From Neobacillus novalis NBRC 102450 (GTDB taxonomy: Bacteria > Bacillota > Bacilli > Bacillales > Cytobacillaceae): a stretch of DNA of 64,000 nt. Of the stretch, positions 17,292 to 25,621 are shown in pieces. The notes beneath the pieces were generated by a model. The model searched no databases and had not been told where the DNA came from. It saw nothing but the letters and a program-made list of their open reading frames with translations. The position numbers and the translations under genes are program-made. Where the stretch lies: contig NZ_BCVP01000004.1 in assembly GCF_001591805.1 (NCBI RefSeq), forward strand, positions 62,001 through 126,000, read 5' to 3'. Position 1 is the first letter of the stretch. Every line of letters starts with the position of its first letter.

Positions 17292-18566
17292 TTATTGTTC
17301 ATTTCGATGTTCTACCTCGTATTCCTCCAGCTTGGAAATACGGTCAAGCATGGAAGGATGCGTATAACGGAAAAGTTTTACTAATAGCGGCGGGTTCACC
17401 TGGCTCAATCCGGAGCGGGTTAATTCTTGAAACGAGGTGATCGCTGCCTCCGGATTTTTGGTCATTTCAATCGCATACCTGTCGGCCCGTGTTTCCTCAT
17501 AACGGGAAGCCAGATTCATCAACGGGCTTGCCGCAAATAAGAGCATGGACAGTATCATGAAAAATAATGGGAGTGAGCGAATATCCCTTACATCGGCGAT
17601 TTTCAGTTCCTTGCCAAAACGCCGGGCTGCCCAATTCATTAACCTGTAGGTTAAATAAAGCCCGAGCAGCGAAAGCAGCAGGTAGCCGCCAATCCCGAAA
17701 TAAATATGTTTCTCAACATAATGGCACATTTCATGGGCCATGATAAATAATATTTGGTTATCTGACAGCCTATTTAGTGTCGTATCCCAAAGGACAATTC
17801 GAGCGTTAGAGCCAATCCCCGTTACATAGGCATTTAAAGCGTTTGTTTTATTGGCCATATTTACTTCAAACACATGCTTCGCAGGAATCTCCGCCTTGTC
17901 CGCAAGTGTTAGAATTTTCGTTTCCAGCTCTTTATTTGTTAAAGGATAAAAATCATTGTGTAACGGGTCGATGACAACCGGCTGCAGAAACATAATAAAT
18001 AAGGTAAAAGGAATCGATAGAATCCAGCCATAAAGCCACCAGCGCTTTTGACTTTTCTTCATCAGCCAGTATAAAACTGGGACGATAATTAACCACGTCC
18101 CATAGTTAATCCAAAAGTCAATCAACTCGTCCTTCATCCATGAGCCAAAGGTTTGCGTTGAAATATGATACGTTTTCGATAAAGAATAACTGATGTAGTT
18201 TAAAGGAAATGTCGCTACAAAGGCAAAAAAGGATAGCCAGGCCAGATAGACAGCTGTTTGCAGCAGCCTATACTTAGAAGTGTCTTCAGCCCAGCGTTTA
18301 AATGCCTTTGAGAATCCAAATAATAATATAAGAAAATAGAAAAGCCATTCGAATGGAGTCGATAAGAAAAACAATAGGTTTCTGATTTTCGAATAATCCT
18401 CGCTCAAGCTTAGCTCTCTTCCATTAAGAAAAGTTGATGGGTCGGCTTTTGATCCCTCATATTCAAATGGCAGTTTCGTATCGGCGAAATAAAATAAGTA
18501 CCAATAAAAAAATAATCCATATAGGACAAAGGCCAAAACCGCATAGACCCCCATTTTTCTTACCAT
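17292..18566 (-). CDS. M48 family membrane metalloprotease (YhfN-like)
   Basis: A 424-residue CAAX-prenyl-protease-like M48 peptidase. The zinc motif HEMCH is at 278-282 and the third ligand lies in EETRADRYAIEM about 80 residues later. Several membrane segments flank it (about 7-27, 62-84, 104-125, 155-170, 178-195, 290-310, 335-355). I start it at ATG 18566, after GGGGGAC; the reading frame stays open for 66 more codons upstream, but those run into the repeat at 18646-18790 and have no family similarity. Position beside the lcfB-like gene matches YhfN. Confidence 0.88.
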   Translation of the reverse strand: MVRKMGVYAVLAFVLYGLFFYWYLFYFADTKLPFEYEGSKADPSTFLNGRELSLSEDYSKIRNLLFFLSTPFEWLFYFLILLFGFSKAFKRWAEDTSKYRLLQTAVYLAWLSFFAFVATFPLNYISYSLSKTYHISTQTFGSWMKDELIDFWINYGTWLIIVPVLYWLMKKSQKRWWLYGWILSIPFTLFIMFLQPVVIDPLHNDFYPLTNKELETKILTLADKAEIPAKHVFEVNMANKTNALNAYVTGIGSNARIVLWDTTLNRLSDNQILFIMAHEMCHYVEKHIYFGIGGYLLLSLLGLYLTYRLMNWAARRFGKELKIADVRDIRSLPLFFMILSMLLFAASPLMNLASRYEETRADRYAIEMTKNPEAAITSFQELTRSGLSQVNPPLLVKLFRYTHPSMLDRISKLEEYEVEHRNEQ

Positions 18567-18645
18567 GATTTGTCCCCCTTTGTTGTACAGCCTCTCTATA
18601 CTTAGTTTAGTACAAAAGCGATAAATTAGAACAAGCCATTTACAA

Positions 18646-18790
18646 AAAGTGCAAGCGCCCTGTTCAGCGGCGTATGGCCTGGAGCGCTCCAACTGAGATA
18701 AAGGAAACACGAAGAGCGGAGCGATTCGATGTTGACTTATCGTAGGGCGGAGAGCGAAGGACACTAGCCGCTAGGGCGCTGGAGCTGGAT
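18646..18790. repeat. About 145-bp intergenic repeat with inverted ends
   Basis: GC-richer than its surroundings. The ends are inverted: AGCGCCCT then GCGGC at the left against GCCGC then AGGGCGCT at the right, so the whole unit can fold back. It carries no ORF of its own. The left end resembles the fragment at 4272-4300. I recognise this type of unit as recurrent in Bacillus-group genomes, from memory. Confidence 0.6.
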
Positions 18791-18791
18791 T

Positions 18792-18817
18792 AAAAAAACA
18801 TGGCAGCCGCCATGTTT
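18792..18817 (-). terminator. Terminator of the enoyl-CoA hydratase gene
   Basis: On the minus strand AACATGGC and GCCATGTT pair around a 3-base loop and are followed by a T run. Confidence 0.8.
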
Positions 18818-19593
18818 TATTTCCCTTTAAAAACTGGTTTTCTTTTTTCGGAAAAAGCTTGTAAGGCCTCGACGCGGTCTTCAGTCGGGAGCGTTACCTC
18901 GTAAGCCTTGCGTTCAATCTGAAGCCCTGTATTTAAGTCGGCATTCATCCCACTTTTTATCGCAAACTTTGCTTGCTGGAGCGCAATTGGTCCATTTGCA
19001 AGCAATTGTCTGCCAAACGATAGGCTCTCATTTACTAAATTTATTCGCTCTACAACTTTCGTAAGAAGCCCATAGTTGAAAGCCTCATCCGCTGTCAGCC
19101 GTCGTGCGGTCAGGATGAGCTCTAGCGCCCTAGCCTGACCGACTAGCCTCGGAAGCCGCTGCGTTCCCCCGGCACCTGGAATAATGGCAAGGCTCGTTTC
19201 GGTTAGACCCATTAATGCTTCTTTTGCCGCAAAGCGAAAATCGCAGGCCAAGGCCAGCTCCATTCCGCCTCCGAAGGCAAAGCCATTAATGGCCGCAATC
19301 GTTGGCTGCGGAAGCTGATCAATGGCATTGAAAACCTCATTGATTTTAAACAAGTTTCGCTTCACTTGCTCATCTGTAAGGTTTTTCCGTTCTTTTAAAT
19401 CGGCACCAACGCTAAAGGCCTTTTCGCCTGCTCCAATAAAGAGAACAACGCGAATTTCTGGATTGATGCGAATTTGCTCCACTTTGCTTTGTAATTCAAG
19501 TAATGTCTCATAATTAAAGGCATTTAGTGCTTCGGCCCGATTAATGGTAACTACCGCTGCATGATTTTCTACTTCAAGTAAAATTTGCTCCAA
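18817..19593 (-). CDS. Enoyl-CoA hydratase/isomerase family protein
   Basis: A 258-residue crotonase-fold protein. The oxyanion-hole segments are visible in AFSVGADLKERK (about 60-71) and AINGFAFGGGMELALACDFRFA (about 100-121); the hydratase Glu pair positions fall in GGGMELALAC and SLAIIPGAGGTQRLPRLVG (about 133-151). Hydrates trans-2-enoyl-CoA in beta-oxidation-type pathways. It lies downstream of the acyl-CoA ligase on the same strand but a terminator separates them. Confidence 0.85.
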   Translation of the reverse strand: MEQILLEVENHAAVVTINRAEALNAFNYETLLELQSKVEQIRINPEIRVVLFIGAGEKAFSVGADLKERKNLTDEQVKRNLFKINEVFNAIDQLPQPTIAAINGFAFGGGMELALACDFRFAAKEALMGLTETSLAIIPGAGGTQRLPRLVGQARALELILTARRLTADEAFNYGLLTKVVERINLVNESLSFGRQLLANGPIALQQAKFAIKSGMNADLNTGLQIERKAYEVTLPTEDRVEALQAFSEKRKPVFKGK

Positions 19594-19623
19594 CTTTTTT
19601 CACCCCTTCAGTAACTAAATTCT

Positions 19624-19651
19624 AAAAAGGCAGGCTAAATGCCTGCCTTTT
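19624..19651 (-). terminator. Terminator between acyl-CoA ligase and hydratase
   Basis: AAAAGGCAGGC and GCCTGCCTTTT are perfect inverted arms with a 6-base loop. Confidence 0.85.
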
Positions 19652-19670
19652 ACTTTAAAAATTTTTATAA

Positions 19671-21233
19671 TTATTTTCCTACAGCTTGGGTAACCTGTGC
19701 TTTAAGGGCACGTCTTAAGATTTTCCCTGTCGTGTTCTTAGGAAGTTCCTCTAAAAACTCAATCGTGGTGGGAACTTTATACTTAGCAAGGTGCTCCTTA
19801 CAATATTCGAGGACTTGCTCCTTGTTAAGTTCCGGATTTTTTCTGACAACATAGGCATTTACTGCTTCACCTTGGTTAGGGTCTGGAACACCAACAACAG
19901 CGACTTCAACCACATCTGGATGATTGTAGATGACTTCTTCAACTTCACGTGGATAAACATTATAGCCGCCAACAAGAATTAAATCCTTTTTACGATCGAC
20001 AATATAGAAATATCCTTCTTCATCCATTCTTGCCATATCACCGGTATGAAGCCAGCCATTGCGAATAGCTGCGGCAGTTTCCTCCGGCATTTTATAATAA
20101 CCCTTCATCACATTTGGACCGCGGACAATTAGTTCACCAACTGCGCCGACAGGAACCTCTTCCCCTAATTCATCGACCACTTTATTCTCCACTCTTAGTA
20201 TCGATGTGCCAATTGAGCCAGGCTTGCGCGGACGGTCAAGCGGGTTAAAGCTTGTGACAGGAGATGCCTCGGATAGCCCATACCCTTCAGAAACCAACAC
20301 ATTAAATTTCTGTTCAAAATTCTTTAATAAAGCGACAGGCATCGAAGCCCCTCCTGAAATGCACAAACGCAGAGATTTTAGGTCATCAGGATCGCCTTCA
20401 GGATATTGATAAAGGAAATTATACATCGTCGGGACGCCGGCAAAGACTGTAGCTTCATAGTCTTTGATAAGCGTAAAAATTTCCTTAGGACTAAATTTCG
20501 GCACAATTAACATCGTTGCACCGCTTAATAACGGTGCATTTAGGGATACCGTTAAGCAAAAGACGTGGAACATCGGCAGCGCCGTAACAACCCTATCTCC
20601 ATTATTCATTTTTAAATATTCGCTGACATCCTTGGCATTGCTAAATAAATTCTTATGGGTTAACATCGCACCCTTTGGTTTTCCGGTTGTTCCGGAGGTA
20701 TAAAGAATAATCGCGGTATCATCTTCCTTTAGATCTGGGCCTTGGAAAGATAATTCCCCTGCTGCAATAACCTCTGAAAACGATTTCATTTTTGGATAGA
20801 CTGTAAGATTTTCAATTTCTAATTGGACCATACTGGTTGGCGTTGTTTCACAAAATACATAATGCTCTACTTTAGGCAGGAGCGTATGCACTTTTTCCGC
20901 CAATGGAATCGCTAAGTCGAGTGCTACTACCGTTTTCACATCGCCGTTATTTAGAATATAGCCAATTTCATCTGGTGTGTAAATGGGATTTACGGGAATG
21001 ACGGTTACCCCTAGCCGCAGCGCCCCATATAAGCTAATCACAAAATGCGGTGAGTTCCCCAATAATAAGGCAATATGATCCCCTTTTTTGACCCCTAGTT
21101 TTTCAAGGCCTGAAGCGAATTTTGTAATCGCCCCATCTAATTCTGCATACGTACTCGCTTGACCCATAAAATAATACGCCGGTTTATCAGCAAATTTCTT
21201 AGCTGTTTCATGAAGCTGTGATGATAGATTCAT
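19671..21233 (-). CDS. lcfB: Long-chain fatty-acid-CoA ligase (LcfB/YhfL-like)
   Basis: A 520-residue acyl-adenylate synthetase. Motifs: the P-loop-like [18 protein letters not shown] (about 178-195), GYGLSEASP (about 308-316), the hinge region [27 protein letters not shown] (about 412-438) and the catalytic Lys in [13 protein letters not shown] near the C-terminus. It activates fatty acids with ATP and CoA. The gene sits between lplJ and the M48 gene, as yhfL does. A perfect FadR-type palindrome lies 17 bp before the start codon, so repression by FadR relieved by long-chain acyl-CoA is expected. Confidence 0.9.
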   Translation of the reverse strand: MNLSSQLHETAKKFADKPAYYFMGQASTYAELDGAITKFASGLEKLGVKKGDHIALLLGNSPHFVISLYGALRLGVTVIPVNPIYTPDEIGYILNNGDVKTVVALDLAIPLAEKVHTLLPKVEHYVFCETTPTSMVQLEIENLTVYPKMKSFSEVIAAGELSFQGPDLKEDDTAIILYTSGTTGKPKGAMLTHKNLFSNAKDVSEYLKMNNGDRVVTALPMFHVFCLTVSLNAPLLSGATMLIVPKFSPKEIFTLIKDYEATVFAGVPTMYNFLYQYPEGDPDDLKSLRLCISGGASMPVALLKNFEQKFNVLVSEGYGLSEASPVTSFNPLDRPRKPGSIGTSILRVENKVVDELGEEVPVGAVGELIVRGPNVMKGYYKMPEETAAAIRNGWLHTGDMARMDEEGYFYIVDRKKDLILVGGYNVYPREVEEVIYNHPDVVEVAVVGVPDPNQGEAVNAYVVRKNPELNKEQVLEYCKEHLAKYKVPTTIEFLEELPKNTTGKILRRALKAQVTQAVGK

Positions 21234-21249
21234 GGTCTCCCTCCCCTAG

Positions 21250-21267
21250 TGAATGAATACTCATTCA
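21250..21267. promoter_or_regulatory. FadR operator upstream of lcfB
   Basis: TGAATGAATACTCATTCA has perfect 7-base inverted arms and fits the Bacillus FadR consensus TGAATGAnTAnTCATTCA at every fixed position except one central base. Confidence 0.88.
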
Positions 21268-21344
21268 TAAATTCGTAAAAATTTTCTAAATATATTATAT
21301 TGCTAGAATCTTAAGTTTTCAAGTATGATAAATAAATTTACAGC

Positions 21345-21373
21345 AAAAAACACGGTGTATGCACCGTGTTTTT
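21345..21373 (-). terminator. Terminator of lplJ
   Basis: AAAAACACGGTG and CACCGTGTTTTT form a 12-bp palindromic hairpin just downstream of the stop codon. Confidence 0.85.
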
Positions 21374-21378
21374 GTCAC

Positions 21379-22368
21379 TTAGTAAATTAAGTTAATAAAT
21401 TCTTCCTTAGTGATTTTCCCAAAATAATGGCTTGTATCAATTTCTGACAGTGCCTTTTCGATTTCGCTTTTTTCATAGCGAATGTCCTTTAACCGGTTTT
21501 CAATTTCACTGACATCGCCGACACCAAAAAAGTCGCCGTAAATTTTACAATTCTCTAAAATTCCTTTATTTACTTCTAGACGAACATCGATGGAGCCTAC
21601 TGGGAAACGATGGGAGTGCTGGAGATTGAAATTGGGTGATTTCCCATAATTCCATTCCCAGTTGCGGTAGCGTTCTTTAGAGAGCTGATGAATCTGTTCC
21701 CAATCCTCTTCCGACAGCACGTATTCTGATATTTGCTCTTGCCCATCGAAAATGTATGTTAGCAGCAGCGTGCGGAACTCTTCTATTTCGATTTTTTCAG
21801 TTAGGAACTCGGAAATGTTAGCCACTCGGCTGCGAACTGATTTAATTCCTTTCGATTCAATCTTATCTTTTTTCACTTTTAACGCTGATACAACATTCTC
21901 TATTTCTGAATTGAGCATTAGGGTGCCATGACTGAACATTCTTCCCTTTGTTGAAAATTGCGCATTTCCAGAAATCTTTCTTCCTTCAACCTCAATATCA
22001 TTTCTGCCGCTGAGCTCTGCATTTACGCCTAATTTATTCAGTGCTGCAATCACCGGCTCCGTAAATTTACGGAAATTATGAAAGCTTTCCCCATCATCCT
22101 TCGTAATAAAACTAAAATTCAAATTGCCAAGATCATGGTATACCGCTCCACCGCCAGATAACCTGCGAACAACGTGAATCCCATTACTCTCTACATACTC
22201 AGTATTAATTTCTTCAATTGTGTTTTGATTTTTTCCAATGATGATCGATGGTTCATTTATGTAAAATAATAAATACGTTTCATTGATATCAAGATTTTTC
22301 AACGCATATTCTTCAATTGCCAGATTAATACGTGGGTCGGTGATGCCTTTATTATCGATAAATAACAT
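21379..22368 (-). CDS. lplJ: Lipoate-protein ligase (LplJ)
   Basis: A 329-residue LplA-type ligase. It shows the RRLSGGGAVYHDLGNLNFSF motif (about 71-90) that binds lipoyl-AMP, a FGKNQNTIEE-like segment (IIGKNQNTIEE, about 38-48) and the catalytic Lys in GRKISGNAQ (about 132). It scavenges lipoate for the E2 subunits of 2-oxoacid dehydrogenases and glycine cleavage. I start it at ATG 22368 (MLFIDNKGITDPRINLA), which fits the family; the longer frame overlaps the neighbouring MBL gene. Confidence 0.92.
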   Translation of the reverse strand: MLFIDNKGITDPRINLAIEEYALKNLDINETYLLFYINEPSIIIGKNQNTIEEINTEYVESNGIHVVRRLSGGGAVYHDLGNLNFSFITKDDGESFHNFRKFTEPVIAALNKLGVNAELSGRNDIEVEGRKISGNAQFSTKGRMFSHGTLMLNSEIENVVSALKVKKDKIESKGIKSVRSRVANISEFLTEKIEIEEFRTLLLTYIFDGQEQISEYVLSEEDWEQIHQLSKERYRNWEWNYGKSPNFNLQHSHRFPVGSIDVRLEVNKGILENCKIYGDFFGVGDVSEIENRLKDIRYEKSEIEKALSEIDTSHYFGKITKEEFINLIY

Positions 22369-22384
22369 TGTATTCTGCCCCTTC

Positions 22385-23119
22385 TTATAGTGAAATTGAT
22401 AGAAACTCTTCTGCAAGTTTAATTATACCAGTATATTCGCCCGAGGCCTCACTAATTAAATCAGATAAATTCCCGTAATGGGGAAGATGGGTGAGAATTA
22501 CCTGTTTAACAGCTGCTGTTTCTGCCAATTGACCTGCCTCTACACTGTTCATATGTCCAGCTGACTTGCCGTTTTGATAACCGTAGAAATTGCATTCACA
22601 AAGTAAAACATCGGAGTTCCGGCAGAATTCAATAAACTCCTCTTTAAAGGAACTATCGGCCGTGTACACAATCGCTTTCCCGCCTGCTTCAATTCTCATC
22701 GCATAACATGGGACAGGATGATTTGTTTTTAAAAACGAAACTTGGAATGGGCCTATCGCAAGTGTACTAGTGGGATCATAGGCAACCCCTTTTGTGATAT
22801 TTTTATAAGTTAATTTGGCAAATTCATGTTGGTCAAATTCATGGCCATATAGCGGTAATGTTGGGAGTTCCTTGCCTAAAAAGCCTTGAATCAGTCTAGC
22901 ATGCTGCAGAACACCGATATCTGCGATGTGATCAGGATGGTAGTGGGAAATGATGACGGCATCCAGTTCTTCTGGCCGAGTTATATTTTGCAATTTAGAG
23001 AGAACTCCGCTGCCGCAATCAATTAGTAATTGAAAGCCCTCATGTTCTAGTAAATAGCCAGAGCTTGCTGCATTCTGTTTCGGGTATCCACCCCAAAAAC
23101 CAATTATTGTAAGTTCCAT
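22385..23119 (-). CDS. MBL-fold metallo-hydrolase (YhfI-like)
   Basis: A 244-residue metallo-beta-lactamase-fold protein. Metal motif SHYHPDHIAD (about 58-67, HxHxDH pattern), further ligands in LKTNHPVPCYAMRI (about 130), YTADSSFKEE (Asp about 152) and ILTHLPHYG (about 208). It is closest to the RNase Z-like subgroup of small hydrolases; the substrate is unknown. It lies 16 bp upstream of lplJ on the same strand, in the yhfI-yhfJ order. Confidence 0.82.
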   Translation of the reverse strand: MELTIIGFWGGYPKQNAASSGYLLEHEGFQLLIDCGSGVLSKLQNITRPEELDAVIISHYHPDHIADIGVLQHARLIQGFLGKELPTLPLYGHEFDQHEFAKLTYKNITKGVAYDPTSTLAIGPFQVSFLKTNHPVPCYAMRIEAGGKAIVYTADSSFKEEFIEFCRNSDVLLCECNFYGYQNGKSAGHMNSVEAGQLAETAAVKQVILTHLPHYGNLSDLISEASGEYTGIIKLAEEFLSISL

Positions 23120-23199
23120 GTATACTCCTCCATCTCAAAAGACGCTCTCTTTAATATACTCAAAAATGGTTTACATTTCATGGTTAATCAAAAAACAGT

Positions 23200-23229
23200 A
23201 AAAACCAGCCGAATCATGACGGCTGGTTC
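23200..23229 (-). terminator. Terminator of the yhgE-like gene
   Basis: On the minus strand GAACCAGCCG and CGGCTGGTTTTT pair around a short loop; it ends just past the stop codon. Confidence 0.8.
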
Positions 23230-23235
23230 AGAAAC

Positions 23236-25389
23236 TTATTCACTTACTAAATGGTTATTTTGATGTCTATATCTAATTGTAAAATACGTGATGGTAACAA
23301 TGGCGAATGCAACCAGGAAGCTCGATAGAATCATAAAATTTTGCCACATGAAGCTAAAATCGCCGCTTGAAATTACCGCCTTAAAGCCCTGAACAGAATA
23401 GGTCATTGGCAGGAATGCGTTAAAATGCTGTAAGAAGTTTGGAATTAATTCAAGCGGGAATGTTCCTGCACTTGTTGTTAATTGAAAAATTAGAATAACA
23501 ATGGCAAGAAAACGCCCAGCATCAGCAAATACCGATACAAGAAGTTGAATTAACGCGACAAAAGTTAAACTTGTAATGATTGAGAACAAAATAAAGTTCG
23601 GTATACTTTGAACCTCAAGACCTAACCCTGCAAGAAGAATAATGTCGGCAACGATCGCTTGGATAATCCCAACACCGGCCATTATCGAAAACTTGCTAAT
23701 AAACCAGTTAAATCCATTTGAAGGCAAGACCGCCGTATCACGAAGCGGAAAGACAATCGATAACAGCAGTGCACCAACAAACAAGCCAAGTGAAAGGAAG
23801 TATGGTGCAAATCCGGTACCATAGTTTGGCACATGATTTATTTTTTCGTTAGCAAGTTTTACAGGATCTGCCATCATATTATAGGTTTTATCATCAGAAT
23901 GAACCTTTGAAGCCTCTTTTGCCCCATCTGATAGCTTATCAGCCAACTCTTTGGCACCATCTGAAAGTTTTGTCGTTCCGTCTTTTAATTGGTCCGAACC
24001 ATCAGCCAATTGCCCTGCTCCAGATGTAATAGCTGAGGCACCTGCTGTTAATTGGTTCATCCCGGATGAAAGATCGCCCACACCGTTATTTAATTTGGTT
24101 GACCCTATATATAGATCATGGATACCTTTTTGTAGTTCCTGCTGACCACCATTGATTTTACCAATACCGTCAATCAATTGATCAAAATAAGGGTTTGTTT
24201 GTGCTGTAATTTTATCTTTCAAGCCATTCGATGATTCAGCTAATTTTTCATCAACCCCTGTTTTGAATTGATTAAAGCCTGCATCAAGTTTAGGGCTTAA
24301 TTCTGATAAAATTTGTTGCTGCAACTGTTCTTTCGTTGGTGCATTTTTTTGCTCATTAGCCATTATTCCTTTTACTAGTGCCGGGTCAACCTTGTTATCA
24401 ATTAAGGTTTGAGCTAATTTCTGCATTTTTTCTGTTTCTTCTGTTATCGTTTGTTCTGCAATTTGTGCAGCTAACATCCCGGATATTTGTGACTTAAACT
24501 GATCAATGCCAATGTTTAGTTCCCCAACACTTCCGGTTAATTCTTTTTCAATTCCAGCGGCAATCCCTGCTGGAAGGTCACGTTTTAATTGTTCGGCACC
24601 CGAGTATGCCTCTTTCGTACCAGCAATAAGCACTGGCAGATTAGCATCTGCTATTGCTAACCCGTTTTGCAGTTCCTTAGAGCCTGCAGCAAGTTTAGTT
24701 GAACCTGCATCCGCTGTTTTCATCCCATTGTTAAATTCAATCGATTTCTTAGCCAGCGTCGTAAGACCTTCATTTAAATCCTTGGAGCCTCTATTTAAAT
24801 CAACTGAGCCGTCACTTAATTGACCTGCACCATCGCTTGCTTTTACAACGCCGTCAGCAAGCTCGGTAATTTTATCAAACATCGTTTCAGCATATGTCTC
24901 GGTTACCTTTTCAGCAACAGCTGTTTTAATCTTTTCTGCTGCTGTCCCGCCAATTTGCGCTGAAAGGAAGTTATAGCTCTCGTTTGGCGTATAAATCAGT
25001 TCTAGTTTTTTCGGCTTTTCATCCAATAAGGTGGTGGCGTTCTTGGAAAAATCCTTTGGAATTTCAATGACCATATAATATTTTTGGTCTTTTAGCTTAT
25101 TATAGCCTTCTTCTTTATTAACAAATTCAAAACCAAAGTCCTTGCTTTTCTTTAGCTTTGCAACTAAGTCATCCCCCAATTTAAGGTGATTGCCATCAAG
25201 TGTTGCACCTGTGTCTTGATTCACAATCGCAACTGGCAGTTCGTCAAGTTTGTCATACGGATCCCAAAATGCCCATAAAAACATCCCGGCATACATAACT
25301 GGGACAAACATTACGGCAATAATGGGAATAAGCACTTTTTTATTTTTGAAAATCGTCAATAGCTCTTCCTTTAATAAAATGTTTTTCAT
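23236..25389 (-). CDS. yhgE: YhgE/Pip domain membrane protein
   Basis: A 717-residue protein with the ABC-2-like YhgE/Pip layout: a membrane segment at about 20-42, a large extracytoplasmic region, then five to six membrane segments from about 535 to 705. The middle (about 175-500) is built of many SxLxxGxxxLxxG repeats, predicted to form a long helical stalk. Start ATG 25389 follows AGGAGGT at good spacing. Family members are linked to export and to phage receptors; the B. subtilis homologue has no defined substrate. The TetR-type yhgD that neighbours yhgE in B. subtilis is missing here. Confidence 0.85.
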   Translation of the reverse strand: MKNILLKEELLTIFKNKKVLIPIIAVMFVPVMYAGMFLWAFWDPYDKLDELPVAIVNQDTGATLDGNHLKLGDDLVAKLKKSKDFGFEFVNKEEGYNKLKDQKYYMVIEIPKDFSKNATTLLDEKPKKLELIYTPNESYNFLSAQIGGTAAEKIKTAVAEKVTETYAETMFDKITELADGVVKASDGAGQLSDGSVDLNRGSKDLNEGLTTLAKKSIEFNNGMKTADAGSTKLAAGSKELQNGLAIADANLPVLIAGTKEAYSGAEQLKRDLPAGIAAGIEKELTGSVGELNIGIDQFKSQISGMLAAQIAEQTITEETEKMQKLAQTLIDNKVDPALVKGIMANEQKNAPTKEQLQQQILSELSPKLDAGFNQFKTGVDEKLAESSNGLKDKITAQTNPYFDQLIDGIGKINGGQQELQKGIHDLYIGSTKLNNGVGDLSSGMNQLTAGASAITSGAGQLADGSDQLKDGTTKLSDGAKELADKLSDGAKEASKVHSDDKTYNMMADPVKLANEKINHVPNYGTGFAPYFLSLGLFVGALLLSIVFPLRDTAVLPSNGFNWFISKFSIMAGVGIIQAIVADIILLAGLGLEVQSIPNFILFSIITSLTFVALIQLLVSVFADAGRFLAIVILIFQLTTSAGTFPLELIPNFLQHFNAFLPMTYSVQGFKAVISSGDFSFMWQNFMILSSFLVAFAIVTITYFTIRYRHQNNHLVSE

Positions 25390-25515
25390 CCCTAAATACC
25401 TCCTCATATATTATTGACTATTTTGTTCAATCGGTCATTCTTCCCCTAAAAATAGGGATTATCTTGAGTGATAATCCTTAAAACATACGCAGTTAGCTTG
25501 ACATAAAACATCCTT

Positions 25516-25535
25516 AAATGACCATATGGACATTT
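25516..25535. promoter_or_regulatory. Palindrome upstream of yhgE, possible operator
   Basis: AAATGACCATATGGACATTT is a 20-bp palindrome with a single mismatched pair. It lies about 130 bp before the yhgE-like start codon. Regulator unknown. Confidence 0.4.
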
Positions 25536-25584
25536 CAGTCAGTTAATACTTTAAGAGTATACATCCATTTTTATAAGTTGGCAA

Positions 25585-25621
25585 GAAAAAAAGAAGCTGT
25601 AATCAGTGAACAGCTTCTTTT
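25585..25621 (-). terminator. Terminator overlapping the end of cgoX
   Basis: AAAAGAAGCTGTT and its inverted partner AACAGCTTCTTTT-like arm (with a long T run) fold on the minus strand; the stem begins inside the last codons of the gene. Confidence 0.8.

Noticed and set aside
18567-18764. 66-codon N-terminal extension of the M48 gene
   Set aside because: It runs through the repeat at 18646-18790, lacks family similarity, and a strong ribosome binding site precedes ATG 18566.
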